Assembly (NCBI RefSeq): GCF_029714205.1
Contig: NZ_CP121648.1
Coordinates: forward strand, 124,001-188,000
Origin: Methylobacterium sp. CB376
Lineage (GTDB): Bacteria; Pseudomonadota; Alphaproteobacteria; Rhizobiales; Beijerinckiaceae
Direction of reading: 5' to 3'
DNA: 64,000 bases
Shown: one piece after another, positions 27,975-35,756 of the stretch
Numbering within the stretch: position 1 is the first letter of the stretch
Layout of the letters: every line of letters begins with the position of its first letter
Notes under the pieces: generated by a model
What the model saw: only the letters and a program-made list of their open reading frames with translations
Databases searched by the model: none
Told to the model about the DNA's origin: nothing
Position numbers and translations under genes: made by a program

Positions 27975-28361
27975 TCACCCCCGTTCGACCGGCGCACCCG
28001 CCTTCTCCAGCGCAGAGAAGCCGCCAGCGACGTGAGCCACCCGACCCAGCCCCATGGTCTTGAGCGTCTGGGCGGCCAGGGCCGAGCGGCTCCCTGATCC
28101 ACAATAGAGGACCAGCCGCCTGCCACCCCCGAGTTCGGCCTTATGGGTCGGGCTTGCCGGATCGGCCTGGAATTCCAGAAAGCCGCGCGGCACGTGAACC
28201 GCGCCTGCGATCTTGCCGCTCTTGGCCACCTCCTCGCCCTCGCGCACGTCGACGAACACCGTGTCCGGCTGCCCGAGGCGCGCCAGCGCCTCCTCGGCCG
28301 ACAGAGTCTCCACCTCGCGGTTGGCCTCAGCCACCAAGTCCTTCGCGCTCTTCGTGGTCAT
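27975..28361 (-). CDS. Rhodanese-like sulfurtransferase
   Basis: 128 residues, a single rhodanese domain without signal peptide (cytosolic). The active-site loop is CGSGSRSA (about residue 95) with the catalytic Cys, and the conserved FVDVREGEEV lies near residue 35. The ATG at 28361 is supported by GGAGG five bases upstream. It follows the persulfide-dioxygenase-like gene by 11 bases. It probably transfers sulfane sulfur from persulfide to thiols or sulfite as part of detoxification or thiosulfate formation. Confidence 0.9.
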   Translation of the reverse strand: MTTKSAKDLVAEANREVETLSAEEALARLGQPDTVFVDVREGEEVAKSGKIAGAVHVPRGFLEFQADPASPTHKAELGGGRRLVLYCGSGSRSALAAQTLKTMGLGRVAHVAGGFSALEKAGAPVERG

Positions 28362-28372
28362 GGTCACCTCCG

Positions 28373-29284
28373 TCACTCGCCCCAAGCCGCGCCGTCGAGC
28401 GCATTCAGCGGGATCTTCAGGTAGCGCCTCCCGTTCGCCTCGGGTTCCGGCAGCCGGCCGCCCCGGATATTCACCTGCAGCGAATGCAGGATGAGCTTGG
28501 GCATCGGCAGCTCGCGATCGCGCGCCTCGCGCATCCGCACGAACGCCTCCTCGGTCCCGGTCTCCGTCAGATGCGTGTTCTCGGCCCGCTGCCGGGCGAC
28601 CGTGCTCTCCCAGGCGGCCTCGCGCCCACCCGGGCGGTAGTCGTGCCCGGTGAACAGCCGCGTCTCGTCCGGAAGCGCCATGATGCGCTGGATGCTGCGC
28701 CAGAGCGCGTGCGCGTTGCCGCCAGGGAAGTCGGCCCGCGCCGAGCCGCTGTCCGGCATGAACAAGGTGTCGTGGATGAAGGCGGCATCCCCCACCCGGT
28801 AGGCGATGGAGGCCAGGGTGTGGCCCGGCGTGAACATCACCTCGACGTCCAGGGTGCCGATCCGGAAGTGCTCGCCGTCGGCGAACAGGCGCGACCACTG
28901 CGAGCCGTCCGTCCGAAACCCGTCGGGCAGGTTGTAGAGTCCCTTCCAGAGCCGCTGCACCTCGACGACCTTCTCGCCGATGGCGGTCGGGACCCCCGTC
29001 CTGTCGTGCAGGTAGCCCGCCGCCGAGAAGTGGTCGGCGTGCGGGTGCGTGTCGAGGATCCACTCCAGCGCGTAGCCTTCGCGCTCGATATGGGCGAGCA
29101 GGGTGTCGGCGGAACGGGTGGCGGTCGCGCCGGACTTCGGGTCGAAGTCGAGCACCGGGTCGATGATGGCGCAGCGCGTCGTCTCGGGGTCCGCGACGAC
29201 GTACTGGATGCTGCCGGTCGGCGCGTCGTGGAAGCCCGTCACGATGGGACGCCCGCGCAAGGGCGCGGTGGTCTGGTCCGACAT
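28373..29284 (-). CDS. Metallo-beta-lactamase-fold persulfide dioxygenase-like hydrolase
   Basis: 303 residues. The metal site is HPHADHFSA (near residue 80), with further ligands in FTPGHTLAS, the Asp region FIHDTLF and FTGHDY. The layout matches the ETHE1/BLH type of persulfide dioxygenase that converts glutathione persulfide to sulfite. It lies between TauE and a rhodanese gene, the arrangement of bigR-controlled H2S detoxification operons. The start ATG at 29284 is preceded by a GGAGG-like site. Only one iron, rather than two zinc ions, would be expected; this is family knowledge, not visible here. Confidence 0.85.
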   Translation of the reverse strand: MSDQTTAPLRGRPIVTGFHDAPTGSIQYVVADPETTRCAIIDPVLDFDPKSGATATRSADTLLAHIEREGYALEWILDTHPHADHFSAAGYLHDRTGVPTAIGEKVVEVQRLWKGLYNLPDGFRTDGSQWSRLFADGEHFRIGTLDVEVMFTPGHTLASIAYRVGDAAFIHDTLFMPDSGSARADFPGGNAHALWRSIQRIMALPDETRLFTGHDYRPGGREAAWESTVARQRAENTHLTETGTEEAFVRMREARDRELPMPKLILHSLQVNIRGGRLPEPEANGRRYLKIPLNALDGAAWGE

Positions 29285-29303
29285 GGATCTCCTCCTTCCG
29301 GGT

Positions 29304-30110
29304 TCAGGTCGCCGCGCCGAGGAGCGGCAGGCCCCCGCGGGCGACGATGGAGAGGCCGACCAGGATGACGAGGCCGGCGAAGGTGAGGGTCAGGGCGCGC
29401 TTGTGCCCGGCGAGGCGCTTGCCGAGGCGGGCGCCGACGAGGCCGCCGAGCACGCCGCCCAGGATGAACAGGCCGGCCAGCGGCCAGTCGATCAGGCCGG
29501 AGGCGGCGTAACTCGCCGCGGTGGCGGCCCCGAAGGCGCTGACCGCCACCAGCGAGGTGCCGATGGCCATCGGCAGCGGCATGGACGTCGCCAGCATCAG
29601 CCCCGGCACGATCAGGAAACCCCCGCCGATGCCGAAGAAGCCGGAGAACAGGCCCACCGAGAACCCGATCCCGAGCAGCCAGGGCAGGAGCACCGGGGCG
29701 CTCCGCCTGGTCAGGCGCACGTCCGGATCGCCCTCGCCGCGCCGCTTGCGCAGCATCAGGCCCCCGACGACGAGCATCACCACCCCGAACAGCGCCAGCA
29801 GACTCTGTCCGTCGACCGCCTTGGCCGAGGCCGAGCCGGCGAGCGCACCGAGAATGCCGGCGAGCGAGAACGCCGCCGCGCACCGCCACTTCACGTTCCC
29901 GGCCCGCCATTGCGGGACGAGGTTGCCGGCCGCGCTGACCGAGACCGCCAGGGCGCTGGTGCCGATGGCCACGTGGGGCGAGCTCACCCCGACCACGTCG
30001 GTCAGGAGCGGGACCGCGAGGATCGAGCCACCCCCGCCGACGAGGCCGAGGATCACGCCGACGACCCCGCCCGAGCCGGTCGCGAGGCCGGATGTCAGCA
30101 AGCCGGGCAT
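29304..30110 (-). CDS. TauE/SafE-family sulfite or sulfonate exporter
   Basis: 268-residue inner-membrane protein with about eight helices in two repeats. Typical signatures are GLVGGGGSILAVPLLTDVVG near the start and GIGGGFLIVPGLML in the second half. It likely exports sulfite or a related anion made by the dioxygenase encoded next. The ATG at 30110 overlaps the stop of the upstream YeeE half by one base (TGATG). A GTG one codon earlier is possible. Confidence 0.88.
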   Translation of the reverse strand: MPGLLTSGLATGSGGVVGVILGLVGGGGSILAVPLLTDVVGVSSPHVAIGTSALAVSVSAAGNLVPQWRAGNVKWRCAAAFSLAGILGALAGSASAKAVDGQSLLALFGVVMLVVGGLMLRKRRGEGDPDVRLTRRSAPVLLPWLLGIGFSVGLFSGFFGIGGGFLIVPGLMLATSMPLPMAIGTSLVAVSAFGAATAASYAASGLIDWPLAGLFILGGVLGGLVGARLGKRLAGHKRALTLTFAGLVILVGLSIVARGGLPLLGAAT

Positions 30111-30559
30111 CACGCGTCAGCTCCCTGCACCGCCGCCGGCTTCGAGCCCGCCGAGGGAACGAGGCGGACCAGCAGCATGCCGATGACCATGGCGGCGACG
30201 AAAGTCGCGGCGGGGCCCGGCACGACCGTCAGGATGGTCAGAGCGGGCCCGGGGCACAGGCCGGCCAAGCCCCAGCCGAGGCCGAAGACCGCGGCGCCGG
30301 CGATCAGGCGCGGGTCGAGATCGCGCCGGGTCGGGATCGCCAGCTGCGATTCCAGCACCGGCCGGCCGCGGCGCCTCGCGACCCAGTCGCCGGCGGCAGA
30401 GACCGCGACGGCGCCCGCCATGACGAGGGCGAGGCTCGGGTCCCAGCGTCCGGTCACGTCGAGGAAGGCGAGGACCTTGGCCGGGTTGGCCATGCCGGAG
30501 ACGAGCAGGCCGAACCCGAACAGCAGGCCGGCGGCGCATGCGGAAGCGATCTTGGCCAT
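30110..30559 (-). CDS. YeeE/YedE-family transporter, C-terminal half (DUF6691 type)
   Basis: 149 residues with about four membrane helices. It carries the conserved GMANPAKVLAFLDVTGRWDPSL and GLAGLCPGPAL motifs; the Cys in CPGP belongs to the sulfur-relay cysteines of thiosulfate importers of the YeeE/TsuA type. It is encoded two bases after its partner half and overlaps tauE by one base. The two halves together would form one transporter. Substrate is probably thiosulfate or another sulfur compound. Confidence 0.85.
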   Translation of the reverse strand: MAKIASACAAGLLFGFGLLVSGMANPAKVLAFLDVTGRWDPSLALVMAGAVAVSAAGDWVARRRGRPVLESQLAIPTRRDLDPRLIAGAAVFGLGWGLAGLCPGPALTILTVVPGPAATFVAAMVIGMLLVRLVPSAGSKPAAVQGADA

Positions 30560-30561
30560 GC

Positions 30562-30987
30562 TCAGCCTCCGAGCAGGCGGCGGGCGACGAGGACGGTCAG
30601 GATGGCGACGGCCATGAAGATGCCGGTCGCGACGAGGGAGCGGGGCGAGCCGCGACCGATGCCGCAGACGCCGTGGCCGCTCGTGCAGCCCGCCCCGAGG
30701 CGCGCGCCGAACCCGACGAGCAGGCCCGCGAGCACGAGGAGCGGGAACGAGGCGTCGACCGTCACCGGCGGCAGGCTTCCTCCCAGGCAGGCGTAGACCA
30801 GCGGTGCGAGGACGAGGCCGGCCAGGAAGGCGACCCGCCACCCGGTCTCGCGCGAGGGTGGGGCGAGCAGCCCGCCGAGGATGCCGCTGATGCCGGCGAT
30901 GCGTCCGTTGAGGAGCAGGAACAGGGCCGCGGAAGCCCCGATCATGACGCCGCCGAAGGAGGCGCCGAGTGGCGTGAAGCCGTTCAT
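30562..30987 (-). CDS. YeeE/YedE-family transporter, N-terminal half
   Basis: 141 residues with about four membrane helices. The signature GARLGAGCTSGHGVCGIGR (about residues 87-105) holds the conserved cysteines of the family. The start at 30987 is chosen because GGAG lies eight bases upstream and the first helix follows; the longer frame is a poor N-terminus. First gene of the operon 30987 to 27975, reading away from the AT-rich operator candidate at 31105-31127. Confidence 0.87.
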   Translation of the reverse strand: MNGFTPLGASFGGVMIGASAALFLLLNGRIAGISGILGGLLAPPSRETGWRVAFLAGLVLAPLVYACLGGSLPPVTVDASFPLLVLAGLLVGFGARLGAGCTSGHGVCGIGRGSPRSLVATGIFMAVAILTVLVARRLLGG

Positions 30988-31104
30988 GGTAATCACTCCA
31001 GGGCCGCGGCAGGGGCAAACCGGCGGGCGGCGCCCGATCCTTGCGCCGCCTCCGGGGTTGTCATGGACCGGGTGCCCCCGCACCCCGTCGCATCACATTA
31101 GATG

Positions 31105-31127
31105 ATGCTTAATTAGTGAAATCTAAT
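31105..31127. promoter_or_regulatory. AT-rich operator candidate between divergent sulfur genes
   Basis: 23-base AT-rich block (ATGCTTAATTAG then TGAAATCTAAT) in otherwise GC-rich DNA. It sits inside an inverted repeat ATTAGAT (31097-31103) / ATCTAAT (31121-31127). A related 24-base block lies upstream of the sox operon (44838-44861); 18 positions agree with one gap. The probable ligand is the ArsR-family regulator encoded at 44980-45306, which is an inference. Confidence 0.5.
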
Positions 31128-31151
31128 TTAACGTCAAGAGGGAGACGGCCG

Positions 31152-31610
31152 ATGATCCCCGGCACCGTGGAGCGGGTCCCGCTTCACACAGGCGCGCGCG
31201 ACAACCGGCGCATCGCTACCGACCTCGAAGCGAGCGTCCGCTGGCATGCCGAGCACCCGCAGGCGATCGGTCACCGATTGCGTGAGCTCGACGCGGAGTG
31301 GGACATCGAGCGGACGCTGGAGGCCAATGCCGCGACGCTGGCGCTCACCGGAACCGTCCTCGGCATGACCGCCGACCGGCGCTGGCTCGCCCTGCCGCTG
31401 GCAGTGACGGCGTTCCTGCTCCAGCACGCCGTCCAGGGCTGGTGCCCGCCCTTGCCGGTGCTACGGCGGCTCGGCTTCCGCACGGCCCGCGAGATCGAGG
31501 TCGAGCGCAACGCCCTGAAGGCCCTCCGGGGCGATTTCGGCCCCATCGGACCGGGCCCGGGCGACCACGACACCCGGGCGAGTCACGCGCTCATGGCGGC
31601 CAGGCTCTGA
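31152..31610 (+). CDS. DUF2892-like small membrane protein
   Basis: 152 residues. An N-terminal soluble part is followed by two membrane segments (about residues 66-105, TLALTGTVLGMTADRRWLALPLAVTAFLL) and a short cytosolic tail. The arrangement resembles YgaP/DUF2892-type proteins that accompany rhodaneses and sulfur-related ArsR regulons. The ATG at 31152 has GGGAG upstream. It is transcribed divergently from the YeeE-TauE operon and shares the operator candidate. Its direct role is unknown. Confidence 0.6.
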   Translation: MIPGTVERVPLHTGARDNRRIATDLEASVRWHAEHPQAIGHRLRELDAEWDIERTLEANAATLALTGTVLGMTADRRWLALPLAVTAFLLQHAVQGWCPPLPVLRRLGFRTAREIEVERNALKALRGDFGPIGPGPGDHDTRASHALMAARL

Positions 31611-31647
31611 TGGTCGGACGCCGGAACGGCTTCGCCTTCCGCCCGCG

Positions 31648-32535
31648 CTAAGGGTGGACGTACGCGAACCCGATGCCCTGCAGGCGCGCCAACTCGGCGA
31701 CGCCGCTCGGCGCAACGACGTCCTCTCTCACGCCGTCGCGCGCGCCACGGTCGAGGCGGTCGAGCCGTGGATGATCGAGGCCGTCGTCCAAGGTGGGACC
31801 GGCGGATGCGCTGCTTCCGAGGCTGCCTGTCGCCTCCGGCGTGGCTTGGCGCGCGGCGTGAGCGGTGCCTCTCGAGCCGAGCACCACGACCTTCGTGCCC
31901 GTGGGCACGCGCCGGTGCAGGTCGATCACGTCCTGGTTCAGCATGCGGATGCACCCTGAGGAGACCGCCTCGCCGATGCTCCACGGCTCCGTCGTGCCGT
32001 GGATGCGGTAGAGCGTGTCCTTGCCGTCCTTGAACAGGTAGAGCGCCCGGGCCCCGAGCGGGTTCCTCTCCCCGCCCGGCATGCCGCCAGCCCAGCGCCC
32101 GTTGCGTGTCGGGTCCCGCCGGATCATGTCGGGCGTCGGCGTCCATCGCGGCCACGATGCCTTGCGGGCCACCGTCGCCTCGCCGGTGAACTCGAAGCCG
32201 GCCTTGCCGACGCCCACCCCGTAGCGCATCGCCTTGCCGCCCTCCATGACGAGGTAGAGGAAGCGCCCGTAGGGGTCGACCACGAGTGTGCCGGGCCGCT
32301 CCTTCGTCGGGTCGTCGACCACCTGGCGAACGTCGCGGGCCTTGAGATCGCGCGGGTCGACCGCCTCGACCGGGAACGGCTCGTCCGTGATGGCCGCGTA
32401 CCGGCGTAGAGCATCCGGCGCGATCTGCGGCCGGGCCTGCGCGACCGGGGCCGGCGCGCCCATCGAGGCCGTGCAGGCGCCGAGCGCCGAGGCGAGCGCG
32501 ATCAGCGCCGGGAGACGCGGAACCCGCCGCATCAT
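31648..32535 (-). CDS. L,D-transpeptidase (YkuD domain), lipoprotein-like signal
   Basis: 295 residues. The N-terminus MMRRVPRLPALIALASALGAC looks like a lipoprotein signal with the modified Cys near residue 21. The YkuD domain (about residues 83-205) contains the catalytic motif HGTTEPWSIGEAVSSGCIRM with His and Cys present. Enzymes of this type crosslink peptidoglycan or attach proteins to it. A low-complexity tail of about 80 residues follows. The start overlaps the stop of the DsbA-like gene (ATGA), so the two are translated together; the catalytic Cys may depend on DsbA/DsbD redox control. Confidence 0.88.
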   Translation of the reverse strand: MMRRVPRLPALIALASALGACTASMGAPAPVAQARPQIAPDALRRYAAITDEPFPVEAVDPRDLKARDVRQVVDDPTKERPGTLVVDPYGRFLYLVMEGGKAMRYGVGVGKAGFEFTGEATVARKASWPRWTPTPDMIRRDPTRNGRWAGGMPGGERNPLGARALYLFKDGKDTLYRIHGTTEPWSIGEAVSSGCIRMLNQDVIDLHRRVPTGTKVVVLGSRGTAHAARQATPEATGSLGSSASAGPTLDDGLDHPRLDRLDRGARDGVREDVVAPSGVAELARLQGIGFAYVHP

Positions 32536-33164
32536 GGGCGGCCCTTGGCGCGCGCCTGGGTCGCCGCCTCTTTGAAGCCGTCGTAGTCGAGCGCCGCGGC
32601 GACCTTCAGCGGGCCGATCAGGAAGACGGGCGTGCCCTGCAGGCCGAGGGCGTCGGCCTGGTCGAGGTTGCGCTGGAGCAGAGCCGCCATCTCACCCTGG
32701 CGGGCCTTCCGGTCCTCCTCCAGGCGGGCCATGTCGACACCTGAGGCGGACACGACCTCCAGCATCCGCTCCTTCGGGATCTTGCGGCCCGGAATGGCCA
32801 TGAGCGCGCGGTGCACCGCGTCGTAGCGACCCTGGTACTTCGCCGCGAGCGCGAGCTGAGCGCCGTAGACGGAGGCGTCGCCGAGGATCGGCCAATCCTT
32901 GTGGACGAGACGGATCCGGCCGTCCGATTTCACCAGCCGGATGAGGTCGGGCTCGGACTTCTTGCAGAAGGGACAATTGTAATCGAGGAAGGCGACGATG
33001 GTCAGGTCGCCCTTCGGGTTGCCCGAGACCGGCGCCTCGGGGTCGTTGAGGATGGCGTTCGCGTCGATGCCTTCGGCGACGGCTTGGGCGGCTCCTGGCG
33101 GTGACGACAGGACCGGCGCGAGCGCGACGGCGGGCAGAAGGGCGAGCAGGGTCCTGCGGTCCAT
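32532..33164 (-). CDS. DsbA-family thiol oxidoreductase (periplasmic)
   Basis: 210 residues with a signal peptide (LLALLPAVALAPVLSSPPGAAQA). The thioredoxin-fold active site is DYNCPFCKKSEPDL with a CPFC pair, and the cis-proline loop GTPVFLIG lies near residue 177. It resembles DsbA/ScsC-like proteins that act on periplasmic cysteines. It lies 32 bases after dsbD and overlaps the L,D-transpeptidase gene, giving a thiol-redox operon next to the sox cluster. It may act like SoxW. Confidence 0.88.
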   Translation of the reverse strand: MDRRTLLALLPAVALAPVLSSPPGAAQAVAEGIDANAILNDPEAPVSGNPKGDLTIVAFLDYNCPFCKKSEPDLIRLVKSDGRIRLVHKDWPILGDASVYGAQLALAAKYQGRYDAVHRALMAIPGRKIPKERMLEVVSASGVDMARLEEDRKARQGEMAALLQRNLDQADALGLQGTPVFLIGPLKVAAALDYDGFKEAATQARAKGRP

Positions 33165-33196
33165 GACGGTCTCCGTGGGTGTGTCGAGGGGGTGGC

Positions 33197-34987
33197 TCAG
33201 GCGCCGACGAGGGCGAGACCGCGCGTCAGGTCCTCGACCGTGAGCTCGCCCTCGGTGCGGGCCTCCCGGACCTCGGCGCCGTCGGGGCGCATCAGGATGA
33301 GCGTCGGCGGTCCGACGACCTGGAAGCGTTGCATCAGGGCGCGGGTGTCGGCGTCGTCGCGGGTGACGTCGGCCCGGATGACCCAGACGGCCTTGAGCCT
33401 CTCCCGGATGGCGGCATCGGCCAGGACCGTTCGCTCGTTCGTCCTGCAGACGGTGCACCAGTCGGCGGCGAACTCGACGAGCACCGGCTTACCCTCGCCG
33501 CGTGCGGCCCGCAGGGCGGTCTCGAATGCAGCGACGGAGGAAACCGTCCGGGCCTCGGCGGCGCGGCCCGCCCGCGCAGTGCCGAACCCGGCGAGCGGTC
33601 GCAGGGGGTCGGTCCCGCCCGCCGCGGCGCCGATGACGAGGGCGCAGCCGTAAGCGACGGCCACGATCCCCGCCGTCCTGCCCACGCGCGCCGGGATGCC
33701 GCTCGTGGCAATCGCCGCGACCGACAGCCCGAAGCCGATGGCGAGCGCGCCCCAGAGCAGGAGCGACAGCCCGTCCGGCAGCAGACGGGTGACCAGCGAG
33801 ACCGCGAGCGCCAGGAAGACGAATCCGAAGGCGTGCTTGGCCCGCACCAGCCATGGGCCGGAGCGCGGCAGGATGCCGGCGCCGAAGGTGCCGACCAGCA
33901 CCAGCGGTGCGCCCATCCCGAGGCCGAGGGCGAAGAGGGCCAGCGCGCCACGAAGGACGGAGCCGGTCTGGGCAACGGACAGGAGCGCGGCCGCAAGCGG
34001 CGGCGTCACGCAAGGCCCGACGACCAGGGCCGCGCTGAAGCCGAGCAGCGCGGCGCCGAGGACCGATCCTCCCTTCGCCGGCGACGCGGCGCCGGCACGG
34101 TCTCGCCACCAGCGCGGCGCCTGGATGTCGAACAGGCCGAACATCGACAGGGCGAGCGCGGCGAGGGCGGTGGCCATCAGCCCGAGGGCGACCGGCGTCT
34201 GAAGCGCAACCTGCAGGTTGCGCCCGAGCCAAGCTGCGGCGAGGCCGAGGCTGGCATAGGCCGCGGCCATCGCGAGGACGTAGCTGCCGGAGAGGACGAG
34301 GCCGCGCTCCGGCGTGAGCGCCTGGCCAGAGCGGACCAGCATCCCCGACAGGATGGGCACCATCGGCAGGACGCAGGGGGTGAATGCCAAGAGGATGCCG
34401 AGCCCGAACATGCCTGACAGGACGCCGATCAGGTTGCCGGTGAGGAGCGAGGCGGGGCCGCCGGGAGGGACGCCCGAGCGCGAGGCATTCGATGCGTGGA
34501 TGGCAGGCATCGCAGCGCGCCCGGGCGCGGCACCGCCTCCACGCGGCGGCGCATCCGCGGCGCTCAGGGCAGCCAAGTCCACCCGCCGCGTGACCGGCGG
34601 GTAGCAGATGCCCTTGTCGGCGCAGCCCTGATAGGTGATCCGCACTTCGCGCGCGCCTGCGAGAGCCGCGCCCGGCACGATGGCCCCGGCCGAGCCATGA
34701 TAAACCTCGGTGGGCCCGAAGTTCGGGTCGTCCTTGATCTCGCCCGGTTCCGTTGTGACCGGTAGCCACTGACCGCTCGGTGCGGCGGCGGCGATCCTGT
34801 CGCGATAGAGGTAGGTGCCGGGAGCAATGGTCCAACGCAGGTGGAGCGAGAGGTCCGCGTCGCGGGTCACCGCGAGGGAGAACGGCCCTTGCCGCGTGGC
34901 GGCGTCCTGGCACTGCCCCGGTGACCACAGCGACGAGCCCGCCCAGACCACGAGAGCGAGGACAAGGTGCGCGAGAACGTTCGGCAT
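33197..34987 (-). CDS. dsbD: Thiol:disulfide interchange protein DsbD
   Basis: 596 residues in the full three-domain DsbD layout. A signal peptide is followed by an N-terminal immunoglobulin-like domain (about residues 30-135) with the cysteine pair QGCADKGICYPP. A central eight-helix membrane domain follows (about 185-450) with TPCVLPMVP and VGPCVTPP. A C-terminal thioredoxin domain holds DWCTVC (about 515). It carries electrons from cytosolic thioredoxin to periplasmic partners. Near sox genes such a protein can take the SoxV role of keeping SoxY and related thiols reduced. It is divergent from a two-component system. Confidence 0.92.
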   Translation of the reverse strand: MPNVLAHLVLALVVWAGSSLWSPGQCQDAATRQGPFSLAVTRDADLSLHLRWTIAPGTYLYRDRIAAAAPSGQWLPVTTEPGEIKDDPNFGPTEVYHGSAGAIVPGAALAGAREVRITYQGCADKGICYPPVTRRVDLAALSAADAPPRGGGAAPGRAAMPAIHASNASRSGVPPGGPASLLTGNLIGVLSGMFGLGILLAFTPCVLPMVPILSGMLVRSGQALTPERGLVLSGSYVLAMAAAYASLGLAAAWLGRNLQVALQTPVALGLMATALAALALSMFGLFDIQAPRWWRDRAGAASPAKGGSVLGAALLGFSAALVVGPCVTPPLAAALLSVAQTGSVLRGALALFALGLGMGAPLVLVGTFGAGILPRSGPWLVRAKHAFGFVFLALAVSLVTRLLPDGLSLLLWGALAIGFGLSVAAIATSGIPARVGRTAGIVAVAYGCALVIGAAAGGTDPLRPLAGFGTARAGRAAEARTVSSVAAFETALRAARGEGKPVLVEFAADWCTVCRTNERTVLADAAIRERLKAVWVIRADVTRDDADTRALMQRFQVVGPPTLILMRPDGAEVREARTEGELTVEDLTRGLALVGA

Positions 34988-35037
34988 GAGCGGCGGGGTC
35001 CGGGTTCGGATCGGTCCGTCGCGGGTCGGACACGCAG

Positions 35038-35058
35038 CTTAAGCCAGCCTTAAGCCAG
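35038..35058. promoter_or_regulatory. Tandem CTTAAGCCAG direct repeat (11-base period)
   Basis: CTTAAGCCAG occurs twice, at 35038-35047 and 35049-35058, exactly one helical turn apart, 36 bases upstream of an OmpR-family regulator gene. This fits autoregulation by that regulator. It also matches TTAA-N7-TTAA, the CtrA spacing. Confidence 0.5.
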
Positions 35059-35093
35059 GCCTGGAGGATGCCGGGCCGGCAAGGGAGACACGC

Positions 35094-35756
35094 ATGCGAA
35101 TCCTCGTCGTCGAGGACGATCCCATCCTCTCGGACGGCTTGCGGGCCGGGCTCGCCCTGAGCGGGGCGGCCGTCGACTGCGTCGCGACCTGCGCGGACGC
35201 CGATGCCGCACTCACGGCAAGTCAGTTCGGGGCTGTCATTCTCGACCTGATGCTGCCGGACGGCTCGGGCCTCGACGTCTTGCGCGGCCTGCGCGGCCGG
35301 GGCGACCGGACGCCCGTCGTCCTGCTGACGGCCCGCGACGCCGTGGCCGACCGGATCGCCGGGCTCGACGGGGGCGCCGACGACTATCTCGGCAAGCCCT
35401 TCGACCTCGACGAGCTCTCGGCCCGCATCCGTGCGGTCGTCCGGCGCGCCTCAGGGCGGGCCGCCGCCGGCTTGGAGCACGGCGGCATCCGGCTCGACCC
35501 CGGCAGCCTGACCGTCACGGTCGACGGGGCGCCGGTCACCGTGTCCCGGCGCGAGTTCATGGTGCTCGCCGCGCTGATGGAACGCCCGAGCGTGCTGCGC
35601 TCGAAGGCCGAGCTGGAGGAGCGCCTCTACGGCTGGCAGGAAGAGGTTGAGAGCAACGCGGTCGAGGTGCACGTCCACAACCTGCGCACCAAGATCGGCA
35701 AGCACGCCATCGAGACGGTGCGCGGCCTCGGCTACCGCATGAGGGCGCCCGCATGA
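35094..35756 (+). CDS. OmpR-family response regulator
   Basis: 220 residues. The receiver domain (1-115) has the acidic pair VVEDDP, acceptor Asp in AVILDLMLPDGSG (about residue 51), Thr in VVLLTARD and Lys in LGKPFD. The C-terminal winged helix (about 125-218) ends with the typical VEVHVHNLRTKIGKHAIETVRGLGYRM. All phosphotransfer residues are intact. It overlaps the sensor kinase gene by four bases (ATGA) and is divergent from dsbD. It may control the thiol-redox operon. Confidence 0.93.
   Translation: MRILVVEDDPILSDGLRAGLALSGAAVDCVATCADADAALTASQFGAVILDLMLPDGSGLDVLRGLRGRGDRTPVVLLTARDAVADRIAGLDGGADDYLGKPFDLDELSARIRAVVRRASGRAAAGLEHGGIRLDPGSLTVTVDGAPVTVSRREFMVLAALMERPSVLRSKAELEERLYGWQEEVESNAVEVHVHNLRTKIGKHAIETVRGLGYRMRAPA

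Noticed and set aside
33179..34417. Plus-strand frames opposite dsbD
   Set aside because: The minus strand encodes a complete DsbD with all cysteine motifs.
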